From Dyella flagellata (lineage in GTDB: Bacteria; Pseudomonadota; Gammaproteobacteria; Xanthomonadales; Rhodanobacteraceae), in assembly GCF_030160275.1 (NCBI RefSeq), contig NZ_BSOA01000015.1:251701-315700 (forward strand): DNA of 64,000 nucleotides, in the 5' to 3' direction. Positions 1-7,286 of this stretch are shown here, in pieces. The position numbers and the translations under genes were made by a program. The notes beneath the pieces are model-generated. The model was not told the origin of the DNA, did not search any database, and saw only the letters and a list, made by a program, of their open reading frames with translations. Each line of letters starts with the position of its first letter. Position 1 is the first letter of the stretch.

Positions 1-855
1 GGCGTGACTTATTTCGCCGCCGTACACCCGGACTACCTGCTGCGCGTGCTATGGGGATCGGTCTTCCTCACCGGCAATGCCGTGCTGAATATTGCCGCGC
101 TATGGGGTGGCTGCAACAAGCGCGACACGCGCGCCCAATGCCTGTTGCTGTGGGCCTATCTGCTGGCGGTGGCCTTGCTGGTATGGCGCAATGTGTCGCT
201 GTGGACGGAAATTGCGCCTCCACAAGGCATCGGCGCGCCCACCGCCGTGAACGTGGTGTACGTGTTCCTGCTCGGCATGCAGCCGCTGATGGCCAGCGTG
301 GGCTTTCTGCTGCTGTACAACGAAATCCTGCAGCGCGAGCTGCATGACCTGGCGCGCATCGACCCGCTCACCGGCGTCACCAACCGGCTGGGCTTGCTGG
401 AAGCCTCGGAAATGCTGCTCGCACGCGCACGCACCCGGCGCGAGCCGATCGGCGTGCTGCTGATCGACGCCGACCACTTCAAGAGCATCAACGATCGCTT
501 CGGCCACGACGATGGCGATCGCGTGCTGCTGGAGCTGGTCTTCAACATCCGGCGCATGCTGCGCACCGGCGATCTGGTCGGGCGGGTGGGCGGCGAAGAG
601 TTTCTGGTGCTATCCCCGTCGGTGAAGGAAGCGGACCTGCTGGCGCTGGCCGAACGCATCCGCGGCGCGGTCGAGCGCACCGCGTTCAATATCGCGGGAC
701 AGGCATATACGCTGACCGTATCCATCGGCGCGGCGATTGCCGATCCCGGCGAACCTGACATGATGGGTGCGCGGCGCCGTGCGGATACTGCGCTGTATGA
801 CGCCAAGCGCGCCGGACGCAATTGCGTGATGATCTCCGCCGCGGCGTTAACCTGA
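1..855 (+). CDS. Membrane-bound diguanylate cyclase (GGDEF), 5' end outside window
   Basis: This gene is predicted to make cyclic di-GMP from two GTP. The N-terminal part holds about three hydrophobic segments and resembles the end of a multi-TM sensor region. A short linker is followed by a GGDEF domain starting at DPLTGVTNR. The active-site motif is GGEEF, and RTGD five residues before it fits an inhibitory RxxD I-site, so product inhibition is likely. The frame is open to base 1. A GTG at 4 could serve as a start, but the membrane region looks cut, so the gene probably begins upstream of the window. The signal sensed is unknown. Confidence 0.85.
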   Translation, partial: GVTYFAAVHPDYLLRVLWGSVFLTGNAVLNIAALWGGCNKRDTRAQCLLLWAYLLAVALLVWRNVSLWTEIAPPQGIGAPTAVNVVYVFLLGMQPLMASVGFLLLYNEILQRELHDLARIDPLTGVTNRLGLLEASEMLLARARTRREPIGVLLIDADHFKSINDRFGHDDGDRVLLELVFNIRRMLRTGDLVGRVGGEEFLVLSPSVKEADLLALAERIRGAVERTAFNIAGQAYTLTVSIGAAIADPGEPDMMGARRRADTALYDAKRAGRNCVMISAAALT

Positions 856-858
856 AGC

Positions 859-930
859 GCGTAGGCTGGGATGCCAATCCCAGCTTTCCACACCGCATCC
901 TGATGCCTGGATTATCATCCCAGCCTACGC
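859..930. repeat. REP-like palindromic unit, full-length pair (copy A)
   Basis: The outer arms GCGTAGG and CCTACGC bracket two inner hairpins. The left hairpin is GCTGGGAT-GCCA-ATCCCAGC. The right one is degenerate, with loop TATC. It lies 3 bases after the stop of the preceding gene. It belongs to the nine-copy family in this window. Confidence 0.85.
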
Positions 931-974
931 GGTGGCACCCCCTTAAGATCCATTGCGACAAGGCATAACAACGC

Positions 975-1658
975 ATGAGCCTGTTATACGACCTGTCAGC
1001 CAATGCTGTGCGCCGTCTCTACGATGCGCGCATCGATACGCCACCGGTGCTGGATACGGGCGTCTACTTTCCCGCCGCGACCCGCTTTGCCGAGGCATGG
1101 CAGGCCCTACGCGACGAAGCGCTGGCGGTGGCCACGCACATCCAGGCGATTCCGCGCTTTCACGAGGTGATGCCCGCGCAAACGCCGATTTCGGCCAACG
1201 ACGGCAGGGATTGGCGCGTGTATTTGCTGAAGGTCTATGGCACCGGCTTCCCCAGGCATATGGCGGCTTGCCCCATACTGGCGCAGCTGATCGCCTCCAC
1301 GCCGGACGTACTTTCGGCGACGTTGTCGTTCCTGGCGCCACGCAAGCATATTCCGCCGCACCGTGGCCCATTTCGCGGCGTGCTGCGCTTCCAGCTTGGC
1401 CTGTCGGTACCCGTCGACAGCGAAGGCAGGCCTGCGGCCGTGCTTACGCTCGATGGCCGCGAGCATCGCGTTGGCGATGGCGAGCATCTGCTATGGGATG
1501 ACACCTACTACCACGAAGTGTGGAACCACAGCGACGAACCGCGCATCGCCCTGCTGCTGGATGTACGGCGGCGGCATATGCCGATCGACATGCGCCTGCT
1601 GTCGGGCGCGCTGATCGCTTCGGTCGGTATGGCAGCACGCTTGCGAGGGGTCGACTGA
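975..1658 (+). CDS. Aspartyl/asparaginyl beta-hydroxylase family protein
   Basis: This is a predicted Fe(II)/2-oxoglutarate-dependent dioxygenase of the Asp/Asn beta-hydroxylase family, 227 aa. The core contains HIPPHRGPFRGVLRFQLGL, matching the family's metal-binding His and substrate Arg region. A second conserved block is DDTYYHEVWNHSDEPRIALLLDV, whose first His is the likely second iron ligand. Bacterial relatives include enzymes acting on proteins or lipid A, so the substrate cannot be read from sequence. ATG 975 follows a REP unit closely and is the first good start in frame. It appears to be a single-gene unit. Confidence 0.85.
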   Translation: MSLLYDLSANAVRRLYDARIDTPPVLDTGVYFPAATRFAEAWQALRDEALAVATHIQAIPRFHEVMPAQTPISANDGRDWRVYLLKVYGTGFPRHMAACPILAQLIASTPDVLSATLSFLAPRKHIPPHRGPFRGVLRFQLGLSVPVDSEGRPAAVLTLDGREHRVGDGEHLLWDDTYYHEVWNHSDEPRIALLLDVRRRHMPIDMRLLSGALIASVGMAARLRGVD

Positions 1659-1758
1659 GCGCCTGAATCGGCGCCATTCGCGCTTGCACTTTTTTCACCG
1701 GGCTGTCGCCTGCGGCTTCCTACAGTGTCGGCACGATACAGCACAGGAAAGAATCTGC

Positions 1759-2232
1759 ATGCCGGCATGTCGTGCTTGCCGAATCGCTTTGCTTGCGTGG
1801 ATGCTCAGCACTCCCGCCGCCGGTCTCGCTGCGCAAAGTCATATTCCCTATGCGTTGACGCCATCGGATCGGACCGCCGTTCAGCATTACACGCTCACGG
1901 AAAGTGTGTTCCAGCAGTTGCTGGCGACGGCCAGGGATGCAAAAGCCAACCAGATTCCGATTGATATCGTGGATCGGCGCGCGCACTCGCTCGACGAAAC
2001 AGCCGCTCACCTGGAGCAGAGCGCCAGCGTGCGCGCGCTGCTCAATCGCCACGGCCTTAGCGCGCACAACTTCGTGCTCGGCGAGTACGCGCTGCTGAGC
2101 GCGGAGTTCGCGGTGAAGTACGCGGGGCAGCCAAGCTTCGATGCGAGCATGGCCAATCAGGCGAATATCGCCTTGTACAAGCGGCACGAGGCAGAGCTGG
2201 ATGCGCTAAGCGGAGAGGATGCAAATAACTGA
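1759..2232 (+). CDS. Predicted periplasmic protein of unknown function
   Basis: This 157-aa protein has an N-terminal signal peptide: a basic start, a hydrophobic stretch (IALLAWMLSTPAAGLAA) and likely cleavage after AxA. The mature part is helical, with no recognised motif. ATG 1759 was chosen because AGGAAAG lies 7 bases before it and it places the signal peptide at the N-terminus. An in-frame ATG at 1684 would add 25 residues without a ribosome site. I do not recognise the family. Confidence 0.7.
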   Translation: MPACRACRIALLAWMLSTPAAGLAAQSHIPYALTPSDRTAVQHYTLTESVFQQLLATARDAKANQIPIDIVDRRAHSLDETAAHLEQSASVRALLNRHGLSAHNFVLGEYALLSAEFAVKYAGQPSFDASMANQANIALYKRHEAELDALSGEDANN

Positions 2233-2442
2233 AGAAGGGGCGGGGCCTGCGCCGTCGGCGCTGTACCGCTTCAGTTTTGGCCGATCCTGCCGATAGGGCG
2301 ACCTGTCCTTTTGGACTTTTTGTCTCAAGGCGGAAAATTCAGGGATTCCTCAGCCGCCTTGCGGCCATGATGGACATCACCGGGGTGCCATCCATGGGGC
2401 CGAACGGCTGGTGAGCGGAACCGTGGTGCGGAACGGGTATCG

Positions 2443-4197
2443 ATGCAGCTTCAAGCACAGCTAAAAGTGGGAGCGGCGCTTTTGCTGGCGGTGGTTGCGG
2501 GTGTCTCGACCTGCGTGTTCGTAGGGTATGCCCAGGGCTACCGGCAAAGCACCCGCAACCTCAGCACGCTCACTTCCTACGACCAGGCGCTGAAAGCCGG
2601 CAATGCGGTCTCGGCCGAGCGGGCGCCGTCCAATATCCTGCTCAGCCTGGACCCGCACGCCACGACAGCCTATGCCTCGACCCGCTCGGCGGTGACCGAC
2701 GCACGCCAGCGCACCGATGCCGCGCTCGCGCAACTCGACCAACTGATAAGCGCGCGGCCGCAGGCGAGCGCAGACCAGACCCGGCTTGGGCGTGCGCGCG
2801 AGGCGCTTGCCCGGGCGCGTGTCGCCTACGACACGCTGGCTCGCCACGCGCCGGCCGATCGATCGCCGCAGGATCTGCAAGCCGCCATCGACGAGCTGAT
2901 CGCCGCGCGCGACCAGCTCGACGCGCTGATCAACCATCGCTACGACGAAGCCGTGCGACTTGCCCCGGATCAGGCCGGCATCATGCAGATGGCGCGCATC
3001 CTCAGCGATCTGCGCGAATACGGCGGCCGTCTCAGTTCCACGCTGGTGGTGCCGTTGTCCACCCCGGAAGCCATCGGTCCGACGCGGCAGCTCGCCATTG
3101 CAAGCTTGCGCGGCCGCATCGATGAGCTGCATCGCCTGATGCCTGACCGCGTGGACGAAACGAAGTGGAGCAACCAAGACCTCGACGTGATGCGTACGCA
3201 AGTCGAGCGCGGCTTCTTCAGCCATACGCTTCCCCTGATCGACGCCATGGTGGCGCGCCCCGGAATGGACTATGGCCTGCGTGCGGCCGCCTTTACCAGC
3301 CAGGTGCTGCCGGACCTGCTGACGATGGAAAAGCTGGAAGACCTGTTCATGCAACGCGCAATCGCGCAGGTAGCCGATGCGCAGCAGGCCGCAAGCCGGC
3401 ACATGCGCCTGATCGGCGGCTTTCTGGTGGCGTTCTTCGTGTTTCTGCTGGCCATGCTGCGAGCAGCGGAACGCCTGGTGATCCTTCCGCTGCTGCTGGC
3501 CAAGAATGAGGTCGTAGCGCTGGCCAATGGCGACCTGCGGCGTGCACCGCGTGCCGGCAGCAGCATGGAAGCGCGCGCCCTGCATGAGGCCATCGACACA
3601 TTGCGCCAGCAACACATGCGTAGCATGCGGCTGGCCATCGAACGTGATGAATTGAGCAAGGCATTGCGCCGGCAGGCGCATACCGACGCGCTGACCGGCC
3701 TGCTCAATCGCCATGCCCTGGAGGAAATCACCGGCGACCTCTCGGCCGAACCGGTGCGCCTCTCAAAGGGTCGCGGCCTGATCCTGATCGACGTCGACTA
3801 CTTCAAGCCCATCAATGACGAGCATGGGCATGTCGTCGGCGACTGGGTGCTGCGCGAGGTCGCCGGGCGCATCCAGCGCCTGGTGAAGGAGCCGCATATG
3901 GCGTTCCGCTATGGCGGCGAGGAATTCGCGTTGCTCACCAATGGCTTGTCGATGAAGGAACTGTGCCGGCTGGCCGAAGATGTCCGCCACGCCATTTCGG
4001 ACGATAGCTTCAGCGCACCCGGTGTCTCGACCTTGAGCGTGACGGCGAGCTTGGGCGTGGCCAAGGGGAGTACCACGGTGCTTACCTGGCTTGATCTGCT
4101 CAACACCGCCGATACGGCGCTGTACCAGGCCAAGGCGCAAGGCAGGAATCAACTCGTGGCGGCGCCTAGCTCGGCGGATGACGCGTTACGTGCGTAG
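2443..4197 (+). CDS. Membrane diguanylate cyclase (GGDEF) with large sensor region
   Basis: This is a 584-aa predicted cyclic di-GMP synthase. One TM segment lies near residues 7-28 and a second near 320-345. The roughly 290 residues between them form a helical periplasmic sensor region. A short HAMP-like linker follows, then the GGDEF domain with IDVDYFKPINDEHGH and the active-site motif GGEEF. Unlike the cyclase at the window start, the residues before GGEEF do not form RxxD, so feedback inhibition is probably absent. The TAG stop lies inside the REP-like repeat that follows. About 210 bases precede the gene with no recognised gene or riboswitch. Confidence 0.88.
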   Translation: MQLQAQLKVGAALLLAVVAGVSTCVFVGYAQGYRQSTRNLSTLTSYDQALKAGNAVSAERAPSNILLSLDPHATTAYASTRSAVTDARQRTDAALAQLDQLISARPQASADQTRLGRAREALARARVAYDTLARHAPADRSPQDLQAAIDELIAARDQLDALINHRYDEAVRLAPDQAGIMQMARILSDLREYGGRLSSTLVVPLSTPEAIGPTRQLAIASLRGRIDELHRLMPDRVDETKWSNQDLDVMRTQVERGFFSHTLPLIDAMVARPGMDYGLRAAAFTSQVLPDLLTMEKLEDLFMQRAIAQVADAQQAASRHMRLIGGFLVAFFVFLLAMLRAAERLVILPLLLAKNEVVALANGDLRRAPRAGSSMEARALHEAIDTLRQQHMRSMRLAIERDELSKALRRQAHTDALTGLLNRHALEEITGDLSAEPVRLSKGRGLILIDVDYFKPINDEHGHVVGDWVLREVAGRIQRLVKEPHMAFRYGGEEFALLTNGLSMKELCRLAEDVRHAISDDSFSAPGVSTLSVTASLGVAKGSTTVLTWLDLLNTADTALYQAKAQGRNQLVAAPSSADDALRA

Positions 4198-4217
4198 GCT
4201 GGGATGGCAATCCCAGC
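4192..4217. repeat. REP-like unit, left half only (copy B)
   Basis: GCGTAGG is followed by GCTGGGAT-GGCA-ATCCCAGC, with no right half. The TAG stop of the upstream diguanylate cyclase (4195-4197) is the TAG of GTAGG in this repeat. Confidence 0.85.
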
Positions 4218-4314
4218 ATTGGGAGGCCATGCAATAGATCGGCATATGACAATATCCGGATGTTTCGCCTTCCCACGAAACATCTACGCTGGCCATGCCA
4301 TTAGGTTTACCCAC

Positions 4315-5694
4315 ATGGATCGGGAAAGCTACCAACACAACATCGCGCGCGTGACCACGGCAGCCAGCTTCGGCTTTGCGCTGGTGCAGCTGGACGTCAC
4401 CATCGTCAATGTCGCCCTGCCCCGCATCGCCAGTGAATTGCACGCCGGCGTGGCGGGGTTGCAATGGGTGGTAGATGCGTATGCGCTTGCCTTCGCGGTA
4501 TTGCTGCTAAGCATGGGCTATCTCGGCGATCACCTGGGCGCACGCCGGGTGTATCTCGGCGGCATGCTGCTGTTCGCCCTGGCTTCGGTGTTTTGCGGCT
4601 GCTCGGGCAACTCGACGATGCTGATCGCAGGACGCACACTGCAGGGCGTGGGCGCGGCGGCGATGCTGCCCTGTTCACTGGCTTTGCTTAGCCACGCGAC
4701 GGCGCATGAGCATGCATTGCGTGCGCGTGCGGTCGGCTGGTGGACGGCCTCGGGCGCGATCGCCATTGCGGCCGGCCCGATCATCGGCGGGCTGCTGATG
4801 AGCGTGACCAGCTGGCGCAGCATATTCTTCGTCAATGTCCCGATCTGCGCGCTGGGGGCCTGGCTGACGTGGCGCGTGCCGGAAACCGAGCGCAAAGAGC
4901 ACAACGGCCGCTTCGATCTGCGTGGGCAAGCGCTAGCCATTGCGGCGCTCACCGGCCTGACCATGGCCGTGATCGAAGCCAAGCCGCTGGGCTGGACGCA
5001 CCCGCTGGTGCTCGCTTGTGTCGGCATGGCTTTGCTGGCTGCACCGTTGTTCGTGTACGTGGAATCGCGCTGCACGGTGCCGATGCTGCCGCTCAAATTT
5101 TTCAGGGCGCCGGGTTTCAGCGTGGCGGTGGCGTATGGCGTGATCGTCAATCTCAGCTATTACGGCATCGTGTTCCTGCTCAGCCTGTATTTACAGCAGG
5201 TGCACGGCTACAGCGCCTTGCGCACGGGGCTGGCCTATCTGCCATTGACCGCCACCTTCTTCGGCGTGAACGTCTTCAGTGGCTGGCTGGTCGGACGCTC
5301 GGGCGCGCGGCTGCCGATGGTGCTTGGTGCCTTGATCGATGGCGCCGGCTTCGCGTTGCTGCTGCTGCTCGACGCCGGCAGCCCCTACCTGCTGATGCTG
5401 CCGGCGTTCGCACTGCTGCCATGCGGCATGGGCCTCGGTGTGCCTGCAATGACGACGACCGTACTCGGCGCCGTCGACAAGCGGGTGTCAGGCACCGCAT
5501 CCGGCGTGCTCAATGCAGCCCGGCAGGCCGCGGGCGCGATAGGCGTTGCGCTGTTCGGTTCGTTGGCCGGCAGCAGCAACGACATGATCGTGCGCGGCTT
5601 GCATCGCTCCGCGTGGATCGCGCTGGTCATGCTGCTGATGGCAGCCGCATTGGCCTTCCGTGGCATTGCGGTGCGCATCGGAACGCGGCAATAA
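4315..5694 (+). CDS. DHA2-family MFS drug:H+ antiporter
   Basis: This is a 459-aa inner-membrane exporter of the EmrB/QacA (14-TM) branch of the major facilitator superfamily. Visible family motifs are LDVTIVNVALPRI in TM1 (motif D1), GYLGDHLGARRVYL in the TM2-3 loop (motif A), and GPIIGG in TM5 (antiporter motif C). The predicted role is proton-coupled export of a drug or metabolite, substrate unknown. ATG 4315 starts right before the first TM segment; an upstream in-frame ATG at 4204 lies inside the repeat and is unlikely. No membrane-fusion partner (EmrA-like) is adjacent. Confidence 0.88.
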   Translation: MDRESYQHNIARVTTAASFGFALVQLDVTIVNVALPRIASELHAGVAGLQWVVDAYALAFAVLLLSMGYLGDHLGARRVYLGGMLLFALASVFCGCSGNSTMLIAGRTLQGVGAAAMLPCSLALLSHATAHEHALRARAVGWWTASGAIAIAAGPIIGGLLMSVTSWRSIFFVNVPICALGAWLTWRVPETERKEHNGRFDLRGQALAIAALTGLTMAVIEAKPLGWTHPLVLACVGMALLAAPLFVYVESRCTVPMLPLKFFRAPGFSVAVAYGVIVNLSYYGIVFLLSLYLQQVHGYSALRTGLAYLPLTATFFGVNVFSGWLVGRSGARLPMVLGALIDGAGFALLLLLDAGSPYLLMLPAFALLPCGMGLGVPAMTTTVLGAVDKRVSGTASGVLNAARQAAGAIGVALFGSLAGSSNDMIVRGLHRSAWIALVMLLMAAALAFRGIAVRIGTRQ

Positions 5695-5701
5695 CCATGG
5701 A

Positions 5702-6412
5702 TTACGCCGGATAATCGAGTTTCGGATACCAGTCGGTGCCGCGTCCTTCGGGGGTCATGTCGAACACCGTCCAGATCGGCATGGGATCGGGCGCACCGCG
5801 CGGATCCTGACCGGGATCGGCCGTTTCAAAACCCATTTCCCCGGCCCAGAACAGGCGGATCGCGCCGTCGCGCCGGGTAAAGACGTTGATCGCCGGTATG
5901 TCGCTGCCGTCTTCGGCGATGCCGTGGTAGTCGCGGGTGAAAGCGCCAGTGAGATCGGAATACAGCGGCAGGTCGCGCCAGCCGCGCTCGCGCTTGAAAG
6001 CCAGCAGGCGCTCGATCGGCGAACGCGCCACCACCGCCAACGCAATACGTTGTTGCATGTCGCGCGCCTCGCCTTCCCATGCGCCCAGCATGGAGGTGCA
6101 CATCGGGCAGGGTCGCTCACGTTGCGGGCCGAACATGTAGCTGTAGACGACCAGGGTCTGCTTGTCGCCGAACAGGCCGGCGAAGTCGCTGGCACCGTGT
6201 TCGCCCTGGAAGCGATAGTCGCCGATCACCTCACCGCCTGGCGGCAATTGGCGCCGCAACTGGGCGACGCGCTCGATCTGGCGGCGCAATTCGATTTCCT
6301 CGCGCAGCAGTTCGTTGCGGGCGCGGCGGTACTCGGCGCTCTCGTTCGGCTGGGTGGCGGCGTTGCGCCTGACCAGGTCGGCGGCTGGGACGAGGGTGGG
6401 ATTCTGGGTCAT
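5702..6412 (-). CDS. DUF899 family thioredoxin-like protein
   Basis: This is a 236-aa protein of the DUF899 family, distantly related to AhpC/TSA thioredoxin-fold proteins. An N-terminal helical region (residues 1-60) precedes the fold. The segment FGPQRERPCPMCTSML holds a CPMC pair in the position expected for a redox motif. The function is unknown; a redox or peroxidase role is an inference. ATG 6412 gives the conserved start MTQNPTLVPAADL. It is divergent from the PadR-family gene with 157 bases between them, so the regulator may control both. Confidence 0.82.
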   Translation of the reverse strand: MTQNPTLVPAADLVRRNAATQPNESAEYRRARNELLREEIELRRQIERVAQLRRQLPPGGEVIGDYRFQGEHGASDFAGLFGDKQTLVVYSYMFGPQRERPCPMCTSMLGAWEGEARDMQQRIALAVVARSPIERLLAFKRERGWRDLPLYSDLTGAFTRDYHGIAEDGSDIPAINVFTRRDGAIRLFWAGEMGFETADPGQDPRGAPDPMPIWTVFDMTPEGRGTDWYPKLDYPA

Positions 6413-6524
6413 GTTCGCTGCTCCTGACGGGTGCCTAAGTGAGTGACGAACGGGGGCCGGGGATTTCGACAGGCGTAAACAGGAACGGCCTTCGCTACCC
6501 GCAGGCTTGCATCCGATACAACTT

Positions 6525-6559
6525 CGATATATCGTTTTGCCCATCATTTCGATATATCG
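6525..6559. promoter_or_regulatory. Twin CGATATATCG palindromes upstream of padR-family gene
   Basis: Two identical 10-bp palindromes occupy 6525-6534 and 6550-6559, 25 bases centre to centre. Both are preceded by TT. The second overlaps the GGAG ribosome site of the PadR-like gene (ATG 6570). Their position suits an autoregulatory operator in the divergent DUF899/PadR intergenic region. The binding protein is inferred, not shown. Confidence 0.7.
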
Positions 6560-6569
6560 GAGTTATATC

Positions 6570-7238
6570 ATGCACAGGCATTTCCTGTTCCACCGCTTTA
6601 TGCATCGTCATCATGACGGCGGCTGTGGGGGCTGGCGTGAAGGCGGCTGGTTTGGCGCGGAGGAGTACGAATTCCACGGCCGGCGCAGCCGGCATGGCGG
6701 GTTCGGGCATCCCGGGGAGGCGTTTGGCGAGTGGGGTGACCTCCATGGCGGCGGTCGTCGCGGCGGCGGTCGCATGTTGGGCCACGGCGATCTGAAGCTG
6801 TTGCTGCTGGCGCTGATCGAACAACAACCGCGGCATGGCTATGAACTGATCCGCACCATCGAGGAAATGTTCCTCGGCCAGTACTCGCCCAGCCCCGGCG
6901 CCATCTACCCTACCCTGACCATGCTGGAAGAACTGGGCTACGCCTCGGTGGAGAACGAGCAGGGCGGACGCAAGCTATACGCCATCACCGACGAAGGCCG
7001 TGCCTATCTGGAAACCCAGCGCGCGACGGTAGAGGCGATCATCGAACGCACGCGTGAAAGCGCGCGCCTGTTCGCCAAGCTTTCGGTACCGATGTCGGTG
7101 CGCAAGGCGATGCACGCGCTCAAGCATGCGGTGCTGATGCGCGGCGCTGATTGGAAGCTGGAAGCGCAGCGCGTGGCGGAAATCCTCGAACGCGCCGCGG
7201 CCGAAATCGCCGCGGGCCGCAAGAACCAGGACAAGTAA
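6570..7238 (+). CDS. PadR-family regulator with His/Gly-rich N-terminus (YqjI-like)
   Basis: This is a 222-aa transcription factor. Residues 1-65 are unusually rich in His, Gly and Arg (for example MHRHFLFHRFMHRHHDGG). They are followed by a PadR winged helix (KLLLLALIEQQPRHGYELIRTIEEM and SPGAIYPTLTMLEELG) and a C-terminal helical dimerisation region. This layout matches E. coli YqjI, a PadR-type repressor whose N-terminal extension binds metal. A metal-responsive role is therefore likely but inferred. The twin palindromes just upstream are candidate operators. The only neighbour it could co-regulate is the divergent DUF899 gene; no ferric reductase gene is present here. Confidence 0.85.
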   Translation: MHRHFLFHRFMHRHHDGGCGGWREGGWFGAEEYEFHGRRSRHGGFGHPGEAFGEWGDLHGGGRRGGGRMLGHGDLKLLLLALIEQQPRHGYELIRTIEEMFLGQYSPSPGAIYPTLTMLEELGYASVENEQGGRKLYAITDEGRAYLETQRATVEAIIERTRESARLFAKLSVPMSVRKAMHALKHAVLMRGADWKLEAQRVAEILERAAAEIAAGRKNQDK

Positions 7239-7245
7239 TCTGCGG

Positions 7246-7277
7246 GCGTAGGCTGGGATTGTCATCCCAGCCTACGC
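7246..7277. repeat. REP-like unit, short perfect hairpin (copy C)
   Basis: Fourteen-base arms GCGTAGGCTGGGAT and ATCCCAGCCTACGC flank the loop TGTC. It lies between two convergent genes, 8 bases after one stop and 9 bases from the other, so it may also act as a bidirectional terminator, although there is no T-tract. Confidence 0.88.
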
Positions 7278-7286
7278 GGTTTTGCG

